This document shows positions 34,237 to 45,720 of a stretch of DNA of 64,000 nt, one piece after another. Under the pieces are notes generated by a model. That model ran no database searches, had not been told where the DNA came from, and saw only the letters and a program-made list of their open reading frames with translations. Origin of the DNA: Tricholoma matsutake. Lineage: Eukaryota; Basidiomycota; Agaricomycetes; Agaricales; Tricholomataceae. Both the position numbers and the translations under genes were made by a program. How positions within the stretch are numbered: the first letter of the stretch is position 1; each line of letters begins with the position of its first letter. The stretch lies in contig AP026548.1 of assembly GCA_026075535.2 (NCBI GenBank), positions 3,038,001 to 3,102,000 of the forward strand, in the 5' to 3' direction.

Positions 34237-35818
34237 CTAAGGTCTGAACTGAAAGCTGACATTCAAGTTTGTTTGGGGAAGGTCAAGCTCATTGAAGCTG
34301 AAAGGTGTACCCAAGTTGGAACCCAATGACCCCTGCAATTTGGAGCTGGAGCCTGATGCGGCCATCGGCTGAACAATTACTCCTGGGCCATGGGAACTAC
34401 CTGCAGCCATGCCATTCTGTGCCTGGAGCTCAGCCAAGCAGTACTGATGTTCCAACTGCATCTTCTCCAATGCATACTGGGCCTTCATCTCGACGGCGGC
34501 TTTGGCTTTGACGCTCGCTACCTTCATGTCCTTCTCTGCAACAACCTTTTCTTTCCTCAACTCGATCCTCTTTTGAGCAGTCTCCTCCTCTGCCTTCAAC
34601 ATATCAGCAAATCAATCCACAAGGGATTTCTTCTTCAAATTTGATGGCATTGGCTTGGGTGCTGGGGTTGATTTTCCAGGTAAAGGGCCATTCTTCTTCA
34701 TCTTCTTGATGCTCTCCGTTTTCACACTGACACCAACTTTACGCTTGGTTGGTACTTGAGCTTCAACACTATCATCTTCGATGTCACTTCCCTGTGAATC
34801 AAGGTCATGTGTATACTTCTTGGCATCCTCTGTGATGTTCCCATCAAACCCATTATCCTTCTCGTCAATGTCTTCCTCAGTCTCAGCTGTGCCAATACCG
34901 TCACCAAAGTCCCATCCAAGGAAGTCACTGGAGGAGTCATAGCCTTGACCATCTATCCCTGGCAGAATGGTGAAGATGTCTACAGGTGTATCATTATTGC
35001 TGAGTCCTACAGGCACAAGGTTCGGACCCTCGCCAATCAGGGCTCAAAGTTCAAAAAAGTAGGGGCAGTCAGCTTCAACAATAGCTGATGAGATGTGACA
35101 AGTAAGTATCTGATATCAAATTATGTATATGTGATCAAGTACTGACCCCACTGTTAGTGAACACATTATCGAGTGACATGTCAATTTGGTCGTGAGAAGA
35201 TATACCTTCTCCAGTCTGACCTATCGCATCTTTATGATGCTGAACTTTTTTGACCATACTATAGATTTTGGGTAAGTTTCAACAAAGGAATTTGGCAGAG
35301 ATACTGACACAGCAAGCTTATTTTTCATCTTAAGGGTCCAACTCTTTTTGTGCTCCGCATTGCTTTGAATCTTTGGGAAGACCTTCTCGTAGTCAGGATG
35401 CTCCTCAAACACTGCCTCACACAACATCCAGAGGTAGTCATTCTTCACAGCTGTGTTGCTCGGTTGCGACTTAGTTCCTGGGGCAGGAAAGAGACCTTGC
35501 TTGATAATGGCACTGTTGGTGATTTTGGTGATCAGCGAGTGGCTGAGCTCATTCATCCACCTGTTGGGGTCAGTAAAGCCTAAGCTTAAACTGTGACATA
35601 AGGAAGGTACATACTCAATTCTGTACTCCTCATCATCATCTACAGGACTGTGTTGCCTTCTTCTTCTGGGAATTCTTTTGTGGTGGAGGGACAACTTCAT
35701 CGGGCTTCTTTGGGGCAGTTTGAGTGCATACAGAGGGTTTTCTGGAGGCTGGGGTAGTTGTCTGGGCCATGTATAACGGCTTTTCAGTCTGTGTAGGATG
35801 TTCGAGTTCAAATGACAA
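34237..35818 (-). pseudogene. Second gene of the PIF/Harbinger element
   Basis: Minus-strand frames in order: MAQTTTPASRKPS...KKPDEVVPPPQ (basic/Pro N-terminus, from about 35765); VDDDEEYRIEYVPSL, LSHSLITKITNSAIIKQGLF and NDYLWMLCEAVFEEHPDYEKVF (35645-35224); then an acidic region and KKMKKNGPLPGK (35016-34612); then a coiled-coil-like KAEEETAQKRIELRKEK...EHQYCLAELQAQ (34602-34400). Frame changes may be introns or decay; one TGA lies at 34609. The second gene of this superfamily usually carries a Myb/SANT-like or related DNA-binding domain and helps import and bind DNA. I cannot point to a clear Myb triad here. Confidence 0.5.
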
Positions 35819-36117
35819 GCAGGATGACTATAATTTTTTAAGGAAGCCAGTATACTAGTCATCTTTTACCTAAAACTACTACATACATACGAGGTTGGAT
35901 AATCGTGCTCAATAATCACAGCAAGAATCATTGAATTGCCTCCAGAGGCGATTCAACAATTCGATGATTATTGCAAAAATCACAATTATCCGAGCTCAAA
36001 AATTGCCAAATAATCATCCAAATAATTGTCCAAAAATTGCCTACTTTGACCGCTACTAATATATGGAGTAGTGAGGAGGAAGGGTCTTTTGGCTATTCAC
36101 TCACTCCACCCTGGAGC

Positions 36118-36910
36118 TCTTTACACTGCCCCACATATTCCTGGAGGAATCCTGATCATCCCTGCTTCAGCCATTGTCTACCAAATGGTTGATTCCTGGC
36201 TGTTTCTCCTCCAGTGTGATTCCTGGTTGAGTCCTGGTATAATCCTGGTAAATTGGGCTCTTCCTGGTACTATTCCAGGAATCCCAGATAATTGATTCCC
36301 TGAGTGGGACTTAACCAGGACTTAACCAACAGCTGCATCATCAATGCCAGCTCATCACTTACTACCATCAACATCACCAACTACCACCACCACCACCACC
36401 ACCACCACCACTCCATCAACACCCACAAACCCCACTCCGATGCCCACTACCACATCAGATAATGCTGCAAATGACTGCAAATGAACCACATTGGGCCCAA
36501 ATGACAATGGACATCATTTGGTCCCTAGGTAATTTGTTTTTTCCTTTTCTTTTTGTTTTTTCAATTAACTAATGTTTTTTCTTGTTTTTTAGGTTACTAA
36601 CTATCTTATAACAACATCTACACTGGATTACATCGCAAACTAACCATATTGGGCCTAAACAACCTAGATAATGTTTTTTTCTTTTGTTTTTTCACCTAAC
36701 TATTGTTTTTTTTCTTGTTTTTTAGGTACTAGCTATCTTATAATGACATCTACATTGGAAAATGCCACAAATTAAGCATATGGTGCCCAAACAACAATGG
36801 ATGTCATTTGGGCCCTAGGTAATGTTCTTTTACTTTTACTTTTTGTTTTTTTCTAGCTAACTAATGTTTTTTTCTTGTTTTTTAGGTTCTAACTATGTTA
36901 TAACAGCATC
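36118..36910 (+). repeat. TIR-like end plus three intron-like modules
   Basis: 36118-36310 has the CTTTACACT...CCACATATTCCTGG end and CCTGGT microrepeats of the composite family, followed by CAC-rich DNA. Three modules follow at about 36490-36600, 36650-36735 and 36785-36900. In the first and third, GGGCCCAAATGAC-type half-palindromes lead into CTAGGTAAT donors, T-rich DNA, CTAACTAATG and TTTTTAGGTT. The second, around 36650, is more degenerate. Confidence 0.55.
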
Positions 36911-36919
36911 ATTTCTTAT

Positions 36920-37327
36920 CGTTTTTACACCTCAGTTGGAAGTTAACAAAATACAGTGTGTTCGCCTGAGCACGATCACCAGATGCAAGTTGCCATCAAT
37001 TATTTGAAAGAACTTGATGTGTTGCAGGCGACTATCACATGTGGTCTTTGTGGGTGTCAACACACAAAAAAGGAGTCGACTCTTCTGCCAGATGGCCCTC
37101 AACTCTTATGCAATCCAGGTGTATGTGAACAAACTGATGACATTGAAATCTGTGCATCTTGTTTTAGGAGCATGGAAGATGGCCTAGCTTCAGACTTTGT
37201 GCTTACCGATGGTTGGAACCTTGGAGTTGTTGCACCAGAATTACAAGAGATTTCATTACTTGAACAATTATTGATAATGAAGCAATTTCACATCAAGCAC
37301 TGCATTGTCATCCATGAAAAGAGGTCT
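36920..37327 (+). pseudogene. Helitron-type protein fragment (DUF6570-like)
   Basis: The frame from 36956 reads ATITCGLCGCQ, LLPDGPQLLCNPGVC, IEICASCFRSMEDG, then VVAPELQEISLLEQLLIMKQF. The order of a CxxC cluster, IxxCxxC, and P-EL--LTx-E--LI resembles the DUF6570 region found upstream of the helicase-like domain in fungal Helitron proteins. It stops abruptly at 37325 where the composite element begins; no Rep or helicase part is present. Confidence 0.45.
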
Positions 37328-37707
37328 TCGTCCTCCCCCACGTATTCCTGGAAGAATCCTGGAGGAATCCTGGCATTCCTGTCAGGAAGACCAGGAATCC
37401 TGGAGGAATATTGGGAACCAATGTTCCAGCCATTTGTGACTCAAGTATATATTCCTGGCTCTTCCCATTCCAGGGGGATTCCTGGTTGATTCCTGGTAAA
37501 CTACACTCTTCCAGGAGGAATTCCTGGAATTCCCCAGGACTCTGGTACCAGGAATCCCCCAGGACTCTCAGGACTCTACCAGGAATTGGAACTCACCAGG
37601 AATCCATGAGGACTCTACCAGGACTCTACCAGGACTCTACCAGGAATCCACCGGGACTCCACTGGGATTTAACCAGGAGTCTTTATTACTACTAAGTAAT
37701 AAAATAA

Positions 37708-37790
37708 ATGTCATGAGCCAGAATTGAACACTGAGCATTAGATGACAAAGGTCATAGCAGAGCCAATATAACCACTACACCACATGGATT
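37708..37790 (-). other. tRNA-like sequence (left arm)
   Basis: Minus strand: A-box-like TGGTGTAGTGGTTATATTGG and B-box-like GTGTTCAATTC about 40 nt apart. Same position and orientation as 10803-10873 in the sibling element, though the sequence is a different tRNA-like type. Confidence 0.5.
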
Positions 37791-38029
37791 TACAACATAT
37801 ATCCACTAACTGCTCTAGGTACTATTGGGGCAGCTGTGCATGACAAAGCACACAGCCGCATCATCAACACTGCCAGCTCATCAACCATCACCACCACTCT
37901 CGACGATGCTGCTGCCTCTCCCTCCTCTCCGCTCTACCACCACCACCACTGCGTGGACACCCACTGACACCACTCCCATGCCCACTCCCCCATCACCAAC
38001 ACCCGCAAACAAGCCGACTGGACAGAACG

Positions 38030-39060
38030 CGGGCCCAAACGACGCTGATTGTGTCGTTTGGGGCCTAAGTATGTTTTTTTTGTTTGCTTTTTGTTTTTTT
38101 TTGTTTTTATATACTAACTAACTTGTTTCATTTGTTTTATAGGTTTTACTCTACTGCCAGACAGAACATGGGCCCAAATGATGCAGATTGCATCATTTGG
38201 GCCCTAAGTAAGTTTTTTTTGTTTGCTTTTTGTTTTTATATACTAACTAACTTGTTTCTTTTGTTTTATAGGTTCTACTCTACTGCCAGATGGAACAGGG
38301 GCCCAGACAACATGATTGGATGGAATGCAGGCCCAAACGATGCAGATCACATCGTTTGGGCCCTAAGTAAGTTTTTTGTTTGCTTTTTGTTTTATAAACT
38401 AACTAACTTGTTTCTTTTGGTTTATAGGTTCTACTCTACTGCCAGACGGAACATGGGCCCAAACAATGCGATTGGATGGAACACAGTCCCAAACGACACA
38501 ATCACATCGTTTGGGCCCTAAGTGTGCTTTTTTTCCTTTTTTTTGTTTATATAAGCTAACAAAATATATTGCTTTCTTTTGTAGCATCTAAACTACAGGT
38601 AATGAATGGCGATGACACAAAATGGGCCACGCCCACAACTGACCGAGCACCTGCCCCCATGCCTGCGAGCCCCTGCTCATAGGGTGGATCATGGGTGCCA
38701 GCAGAGCAAACAGACCCTGCAGGCCCAGCCCCACCCACCAAACGACACAACACCCACATCCAGCCCCATGAGCAACTGCTCATGGGGTGGATCATGGGTG
38801 GAATGATGAACGAAGAAACGGAGAACGACGATGCAGAGAAGGAGGGCCGTAAGTAAGTAAGTTTTTTTTCTCTTATTTTTTTGGTCACTGACAAAACTTT
38901 TTAAGTACTAGCTACTGACTACGATGAGACTGGATGGAACACGGGCCCAAACGATGCAGATCGCATTGTTTGGGCCCTACATAATTTTTTTTTGTTTGCT
39001 TTTTGTTTTTATAAACTAACTAACTTGTTTCTTTTGTTTTATAGGTTCTACTCTACTGGT
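38030..39060 (+). repeat. Series of palindrome plus intron-like modules
   Basis: Units begin at about 38030, 38170, 38330, 38455 and 38940. Each has a palindrome GGGCCCAAAYGAYGC...GCRTYRTTTGGGCCC, then TAAGTAAGTT or TAAGTATGTT. T-rich DNA, ACTAACTAACTTG and TTTTATAGGTTCTACTCTAC follow. Another donor GTAAGTAAGT lies at 38864. Units are 100-150 bp and highly similar. The CATGAGCAACTGCTCATG repeat is interleaved at 38655-38820. Confidence 0.8.
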
Positions 39061-39485
39061 AACGATGGCCGGACACGAGACAACCCAACACACCCACCCC
39101 ACGCCTGCAAGCCTCTGCTCGTAGGGTGGATCGTGAGTGTGTGCAGTTGACAATGATGATGATGCCACCACCTACCAGCACCAGAACCCCGAGAATGCAA
39201 AGCACGGCCACCAACCATGATGGACGACGACAACAGGGCCAACAACACACCACCCACCTCCAGCCCCATGAGCCACTGCTCATGGGGTGGATTGCAGGTG
39301 GAATGGCGATGATGGCCACCACCACACAGCGGGAGATGGCCAGGATGGCAATGACGACCAGGAAGGGCACGGCGACCAGGAGCAGCACGGAAACGATGCC
39401 CAGGATGGCAATGACGAGGACAGCGACAATGAAGGCCCGGCACCCAGGACGATGGGGACAGGACGACAGGCACAGCTCACCAGGC

Positions 39486-39745
39486 TGCCCCCACATTTTG
39501 CATGGGGTGGTTTTTTTCATTTTTTATTTATGGTAATACCTTCCCCCTCGCCCATGTTTTACATGGGTGAGGGGTTTTTCTTTCTTTTTCTTTATAATTG
39601 TAGTGCTCCCCTCGCGTCGAATGCGAGGGGAGATTAGTTTTATATGTATATATTTGTAGGACTCTCCCTCGCACCTTGTGTGGGGGAGGTTTTTTTTTAT
39701 GTAATTAATGGTGTATCCCTCACATTGGATGCAAGGGATGTAGTT
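39486..39745 (+). repeat. Array of five terminator-like hairpins
   Basis: Stem-loops at about 39486-39512, 39542-39580, 39605-39635, 39662-39690 and 39714-39742, most followed by T-tracts. They correspond one to one with those at 11925-12210 (for example loops CGAATGCG and TTGGATGC in the third and fifth). Confidence 0.75.
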
Positions 39746-39845
39746 AATAAATTTTATTTGATCTTAATTGTGAGCTTCGAGAGAGAAATACCTAAGTTTG
39801 AGTTTGAGGGTATAAATACACTATTATATTGGCAGCTAATAATTC

Positions 39846-39930
39846 TCCTGTGGCTCAACTGGTTAAGCACTTGTTTGGTTTGTCATGTGATTCTTGATCA
39901 TGAGTTCCAGAGTTCAATCCCTGCTCTGAA
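39846..39930 (+). other. tRNA-like sequence (right arm)
   Basis: TGGCTCAACTGGTTAAGC A-box-like and AGAGTTCAATCC B-box-like motifs; nearly identical to 12252-12350 in the first half. Confidence 0.55.
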
Positions 39931-40085
39931 CAAGTTTATTTTGTAGGTACTGTGTGAAATTCATGAAGTCCAAAGCACTTGAAACTTGTAAGATATCTCA
40001 AATTGACTTTCCATTATGGTATGACTTTAGGGTACTGAGTCCCACTAGATTCCTGGTGAGTCCCACTGGATTCCTGGAGGATTCC

Positions 40086-41221
40086 TTTGCATAATTGCTC
40101 ATTTAGGAACACATCAACTTCTTCTTGTTCCATCAGAGATAATGGATATACCTTTGACTTCTTCAGCACAAACCCTGGCTTCATCTCGATCACATGATCT
40201 CATGGCTTCCACACCAGCATTTGCTCAGACTCCTTCTTCTGAAAGACTGACAGATATTCATGATATGCTTTTGGTACCCACTCCTCCACTGGCTTCTCCA
40301 CCTTCATGACATTCTTATCCCACAACTGTCCTCCACAAATTTCTCTAAAGGTTTGCTTCTGCTCTTCCTTCTTAATCATGATTGGAACTTCCCCATTTGG
40401 CATTTCCTCATCCTCCACTTCCTCCATAATAACAGAATACTTCCTCGGACATTTTTTCTCTTTCCTTTTCTTCTTCTCCTTCTTCACCTTCCTCCCATAC
40501 ACATTACATTCCTTAGGACAACAAGTCATTTGTACTTTCCTAGTCTTGCAATCAATTTCAGGATTATGTTTCCATAACCATGGACATCCTATTATTAGAT
40601 TGGTTTCCCAAGATCACACAATCAAATATGGCTCATTCCTGATGCTCCTGATACCTTAGAACCATAGTCACCTCCTCCTTAATGGTTCCTCCATGATTAA
40701 CTGTTCCATCAATATTGTACACCATTATAGGTTGCAACAGCTTGCGTGTGCTAATACCATTTCTGGTAATTAAGGACTGATTAATAAATAACCCTGTAGC
40801 ACCGCTATCAAGCAATGCTTCCACATCAATCACTGCATGTGTGTTCACTGTCTTCAATCCCACAGTCAAGGTGATTTTGGGTTCTATTCACACAGAGCGG
40901 ATAAAGAATTTAGGGGTTTTCGGAAATAGCACTTGGCAAATCTCTTTGTCGCATGATTCACAACGGTTGTACTCCTTTTGATTTCCTTTTCTGGTTTACT
41001 CTGGGTTTCCTTGGATACTAATACATTATAATGATTCTGGGTCACCAATGGGGAAACCTTCACTGGGACTCTTCCACAAAATTCTTCTGCCTGCCTTCCT
41101 CCTGCTTCACTTCCTCAATTGTAGCTTCCCTAATCTTTCTTTTCTACCTGCAATTCCTAGCAATATGTCCTAACTGCCTACAGTTAAAACATTTAAGTGG
41201 GGCTTGTCTCCCTGCTTGGTC
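40086..41221 (-). pseudogene. Ty3/Gypsy zinc knuckle, protease and beginning of RT
   Basis: Minus strand order: knuckle KCFNCRQLGHIARNC (about 41155-41205), aspartic protease with ALLDSGATGLFINQ (about 40790-40830), a Lys/Glu-rich linker, then the entry of reverse transcriptase (WVPKAYHEYLSVFQKKESEQ, and EMKPGFV...YPLSLMEQEEVDVF-like sequence) cut at 40086 by the composite element. The catalytic YxDD part is gone. It is the pol part of the Gypsy element whose gag is at 41596-41862 and 47472-48158 and whose LTR is near 48215-48896. Confidence 0.75.
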
Positions 41222-41595
41222 TAGTGTTGCCACTGGCTCAGCCAAGGTTTTTCAATAAAATGGATATAGCATGCCAGATAAATTTCCTAAACTCACTGGA
41301 ATATTTGAGCATATGGATGAGGCCATAAGCCAAGGGGTCTTCCCCCAACATTAGCTGATTGGATCATCCATTCTTGATGTATTCACTCGGCTTTGATTTC
41401 AAGCTGAGCCATCAGGCCAAATTTTGTTTATTAAATAGCTCAGGGACAATGGATCAGTTCAACTAATGTTGGAAAACAGCCCCTCGGCTTATGGGCCCTT
41501 CCATAAGCTCAAATATTCTGGTGAATTTAGCAAATTTTCCTGGCATGCTATATCCATTTTATTGAAAAACCTCGGCTGAGCCAGTGGCAACACTA
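41222..41595. mobile_element. 374-bp fold-back MITE
   Basis: Very long inverted repeats: about 120-150 bp at each end match, starting TAGTGTTGCCACTGGCTCAG. It separates gag from its zinc knuckle. Flanks TGCTTGGTC (left) and TGCTCAGCCTTGGTC (right) look like one duplication with a small insertion. A related end (GGCAACACTA) is at 8303-8313. Confidence 0.75.
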
Positions 41596-41862
41596 TGCTC
41601 AGCCTTGGTCAACCTCCAGAGCATCTGGTGCTGCTGACTCTGCAACAATAGGTGTCACTGCCATGGATGGTGGCTGTGCCCTCGGAGTTTGCACCTGAGG
41701 CACCTTTCCTTTCTCAGACTTTCCTCCTGATGGCTTTCCAAATTTACTACTTCCATACATCAACTTCAATTCCGCCTGTTCCTGCCGATATCGCTGATCA
41801 AGGTGCATTGCCCAATTATATCACTCGTCCAACTTCTCTGGCATAGAAGGTAGTTGGTAGAT
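41596..41862 (-). pseudogene. Gypsy gag, C-terminal part
   Basis: Continues the gag broken by the Copia element: IYQLPSMPEKLDE, then YNWAMHLDQRYRQEQAELK and KFGKPSGGKSEKGK, then a Pro/Ala-rich tail ending EVDQG at the MITE. One in-frame TGA at 41818 (family members have Trp or Arg there). The retrotransposon-gag signature lies in the other half at 47472-48158. Confidence 0.7.
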
Positions 41863-41867
41863 AGACT

Positions 41868-42286
41868 TGTAGAAAATCAATCCTAGAATATACGAGGATA
41901 AACTCAGTACTTGTATAAGTGACTGATAATACATGAGACTGTACCTAGAATATACAAGGATAAACTAAGGTACAGTAAGTATCATTCTACAAATAGCATG
42001 TAGGCAATGCTCACCTCAGTACTTGTATAAGTGACTGAGGTGATCATGTATCTATCTACCTGTATATATATATGTTCAGTCTAATAAAGGGGGAGACAAG
42101 AGAAAAGGTATCTTTGATGCGTTTGTGTGAATGCATCAAAGGGAAGTGCTAATAATAGCACACACATCACAGAAGCTGATCTCAGCTGATCACATACTGT
42201 GTTTGTCTTGCGCATCAAAGGGATATGCCAAGAATAGAACACGCATCAAATGTGTCAGTTGCATGATCACGGTGTGAATCTCAACA
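41868..42286 (-). repeat. 3' LTR of the Copia element
   Basis: 419 bp, same length as the partner at 47048. The two differ at 13 positions or dinucleotides; 12 of these are CG/TG, CG/CA or TG/CA alternatives, i.e. one former CpG each. Internal repeats CAGTACTTGTATAAGTGACT. Confidence 0.95.
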
Positions 42287-42327
42287 CTCCTCCTCACTGT
42301 GATCACTCCTCCTTGCATGGAATCACA

Positions 42328-43745
42328 CTAGCGTAGGCCTAAGAATGAGCGCAAATGCATGAATTGTTTTACATCTAGTGCTTTGGTGAATAAATCCGCA
42401 ATGTTATCCTTGGTATTGATATATTTGAGCTGTAAAGTGCCGGATTGGACTTGTTTGCAAAGGAAATGATACTTGATATCGACATGTTTAACCCTTGAGT
42501 GGAGCAAAGGGTCTTTGGACAGGGTTTTGGTACCCATATTATCACAAAGAATCATCGTCAGGGAGGATTGTGGGTAACCTATGGCACTGAGCAACATGCG
42601 TATCCAGATACATTCCTTCACAGCCTTGAATGCAGCTATGTACTCTGCTTCACAGGAGGATGTTGCAATGACTTTCTGTTTCCTGGCAGTCCAAGAGAGA
42701 GCTCCAGAACCAAGGTTACAAAGATACCCTCCAACGCTTCGACATGTATCAAGGCAATTGGCCCAATCAGAGTCACTGAACGCATGGAGGGAAATAGAGT
42801 TTTCCCTGCCTAGGCATAGTCTGAGATTCCGAGTCCCCTTCAAGTATTGAATCAACCGTGTCACTGCACTCCAGTGTTCGAAGGAATAACTATTGAGGTA
42901 TTGAGATAGTTGTTGTATGGCATATGCAATATCAGGGCATGTGGAAATGGCCAGGTAAAGAAGGCAGCCAACGAGGGAGCAATAAGGTAGTCTCTTGAGG
43001 TGTGATAAGCTATCTGCAGACATGTCATGTCAATTTGCATGACATAATTTAAGACCAGGTTCAAGTGGGGCGGATACTGGGGTAGCGTCTCATTGGCCAA
43101 ACCGGCTGATGATTTTATCAATGAGGGCAGTTTGTGAAAGTGCAACCGTGCATAGATGTCGATCCCAGGTAACTGCAATACCAACAATAAAACAGCTCTG
43201 AGATTGTCCACACTTTGCGCATTTGGTTCTTGAACTGCTCATTTTCATCCTTGGTGTCAGCGATAGATAGGTAGTCATCGACATGTACTGTGGCAATAAC
43301 AATGCCCATGGCTGACTTCCTGTAATACATGCAGGACTCACAGGTGAGGTGCATAAAACCCCAGGCGATCATTTGGGCATTGAGGGTTTGATTCCATATC
43401 TGGCCACTCTGCTTCATGCCATATAATCCTTGCTGAAGCTGCCATACCCAGTCTTCATGACCTGGTTCTTCGAACCCTTCAGGCTGTTGCATGTACTGGA
43501 CTTCATCATCAGGGAGGACCCCATAAAGGAAAGCGGTTTTGACATCGATCTGTTGGGCATCCCAACCCAGAGATGCGGCTATGTGAAGCAAGATTCGCCA
43601 AGATTCCATGCGTGCAGTAGGTGAGGTCATCTTAGTATAGTCCCTACCATAAATTTGTTCAAAACCCCGAAAGATGAGTTGGACTTTCCATCTCATGGCA
43701 TGGCCATTTTCATCATGCTTGATATGGAAAACTGGTTGGCCCTTA
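42328..43745 (-). pseudogene. Copia reverse transcriptase and RNase H
   Basis: RT: RWKVQLIFRGFEQIYGRDY, LGWDAQQIDVKTAFLYG (first Asp), LYGMKQSGQIWN and the catalytic VHVDDYL. RNase H: YAIQQLSQYLNSY, HAFSDSDWANCLDTC (Asp), SCEAEYIAAFKAVKEC (Glu), LCDNMGT (Asp), VDIKYHFL, then DLFTKAL near the end. Frameshifts near 43740, 43200 and 43060 break it into three frames; the RNase H part (43023-42328) is fully open. Located directly upstream of the 3' LTR as usual. Confidence 0.9.
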
Positions 43746-45720
43746 CAAATCTGTTTACCTTGAGGTATGTCACCCCTGGGGATGAGTTTATAAGCCCCAT
43801 ATCCTTCAGAGATTTTAATTCATCCAGATATCCTATCTGCCACTGCTCTGCATCCCCCAAATTCTTTGCCTCCTCCCAAGTTTTGGGTTCGTCCTCAAAC
43901 TGGAGTGATTCTGGATCAAAATCTGACATTTCCGAAATTAGGGCCTGGAGTTGATGCACCTGATCACCCAAATGAAGATCATTGAATGATTGATGTAGTT
44001 CATCAATGACATCATGATCATGATCGACAATCGGATCAGGAACATGATTGGGATTCTGTGATCGGGCGGCAACAGTGGTGGCTCTGTGCTCATGGCGGGC
44101 CTCCCTGACCTGGGTAGCGCTGGTTAGAGATTCCTGGACAGCTGTTGCAGTTCTAGTGTTGGTTGGTCCACCATTCGGGTGTCGCTCTGTGGGAATAGGT
44201 ACACAGGATGAGCAACGTGGGATGGGATTTGGAGTGGGTAAATCTTGTTCCTCCCCAACGTCACTGTTTGGTTCGGTGGTATTCAATGGATGAAAAGATT
44301 CGTCAACATCGTCATTGCTTGTGGGCAAAATGGTGAAGTTGGGTCCATCTGGGGTAGGTGTCTTGACAATATCATCTGATGTTAACAGTTGGGGGGGTGC
44401 ATGTCCATTGTGGCTCTCGAGAAAGCGTACGTGATAAGAGCTGTGAACTTTTCTCATAGTCCAATTATAGCATCAGTAGGATTTAGAATTTAGGTCATAT
44501 CCAATAAGTACGCACTCAATAGATCGCTCAAAAAATTTTGGGTTATTTTTCTTTGGAATGAGGACAAAGGCACGGCAGCCAATTTCCCATAGGTATGAAT
44601 AATCAGGCTTATGCTCATGCCAGAGTTCCCAAGGTGTGCAACCTTGAAGTGACCTCATGGTGGTTTTGGCATGTAAGTGAGAGGCCATTAGGTAGAATTT
44701 GTCCCAAAGGTAAGCTGGTAGGCCTGAGTAAATTCACATCGTGTGGGCTTTAGCCATAAGAGTACGATGCATGCATTCAACGCACCCGATATGGGCTGAG
44801 GTATGTGGGGCAGTAAATTGCTGTCCTGTCCCCCTTGTTTTGAGCCAAGCTTCCATCTTGTGAGATTTCAATTCTCCATTGTCTGTGATATAAATCCCAA
44901 CTTTAAGTCCCATTTCATTTTCTCGTGCTAGTTCCCGAGCTTTTAGTTCTGGAAATGAGTTGTCTTTGTTACAAAGTGGTATTGACCATGCAAAGGATGT
45001 ATAATCGTCGACAATGTCCATAACATAAGAGTTTCTGGTACAAGATGTAACTGCATGTGGACCTGATAAGTCTACCCAGACTTTTTCTAACTTCCATGTC
45101 ACCTTATGCCCAATCCCTTCCTCACGCTCCTTCAGAACAGGCGTCTTTGTCTGTTTGCCCAGAACACATGATTTGCATTTGGGCAGTTTAGAAGCAGAGG
45201 TGATAGATGCACCTGTAAGTGTACCCTTCTTGGCCATATCCCAAAGGGATTGATAATTTGCATGGCCAAGTTGACGGTGCCAGGTCTCAAGGTCAGGGGA
45301 TTTGTGGACAGTCAAAGCATGGTCAGCGGCAGCGGAGTAAAGGTGAAGTGAGTACAATCTCTTGTTGGCAAGTAATGTTCCACGAGCAATAGTAGCTCCA
45401 GTAGATTTATCCATGATCCAGCATGATGAGCTATCAAAATGCACCACGGCATTTGAATCGTTGGTGAGGGAACTAACCGAGATAAGTCGGACTGCCGCAT
45501 CTGGGATGTAAAGCGTGTTACATAATAATATTGATGCACCCCGTGCTATGCATAGTTTTATGTCACCGACTCCAATAGCAACAATGGAGGACCCCCCAAC
45601 ACCTTTCACAGGGTGAGGTGGTATTTGGCTAAGGGTAAGGAAGTCTGCCTTGTCCAGTGAGATGTGGACTGTGGTGCCTGTATCAATAATGAAAGGGAAA
45701 TGGGTGAGGGAAATTCAGGA
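43693..45720 (-). pseudogene. Copia protease and integrase
   Basis: Protease motif FIIDTGTTVHIS at about 45670 (Asp-Thr-Gly). The GAG-pre-integrase zinc site TWHRQLGHANYQSLWD...PKCKSCVLGK comes next. Integrase follows with KVWVDLSGPHAV (Asp), YITDNGELKS (Asp) and a HTSAHIGCVECMHRTLM stretch, where family members have a Glu (here E in VECMH). A Ser/Thr/Pro-rich linker follows to 43693. One frame throughout, interrupted by TGA at 45715 and by stops near 44730 and 44466. Confidence 0.85.

Larger units (their letters stand above)
30475..36058. mobile_element. PIF/Harbinger transposon with two convergent genes
   Basis: Inverted ends of TAGYRGTCAAAGTAGG type (30475-30495 and 36040-36058), with related TTATTGCA/TTGAGC sequence just inside. 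The left gene (plus) is a DDE transposase and the right gene (minus) the companion DNA-binding type protein; this two-gene plan is characteristic of PIF/Harbinger. The exact 3-bp duplication could not be fixed because the bases next to the TIRs have diverged. A 1603-bp MITE has inserted into the transposase. Confidence 0.75.
37328..40085. mobile_element. Second copy of the composite TIR element, right end truncated
   Basis: Left end CCTCCCCCACGTATTCCTGG (compare 10555), then AGGACTCTACC microrepeats, a minus-strand tRNA-like sequence, CCA-rich DNA and several palindrome/intron-like modules. The CATGAGCAACTGCTCATG repeat, the same five terminator-like hairpins, a plus-strand tRNA-like sequence and CCTGG microrepeats follow. 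The module order equals that of 10545-12511 although the terminal microrepeats differ (CCTGG against TCTGG). The right boundary falls inside a Gypsy RT without a visible duplication. Confidence 0.65.

Noticed and set aside
37311..37489. Helitron frame continuing past 37325
   Set aside because: From 37328 the translation is of the CCTGG microrepeat end of the composite element.
39048..39536. 141-155 codon frames on both strands
   Set aside because: GC-rich repeat translation inside the composite element; no domain, overlapping in several frames.
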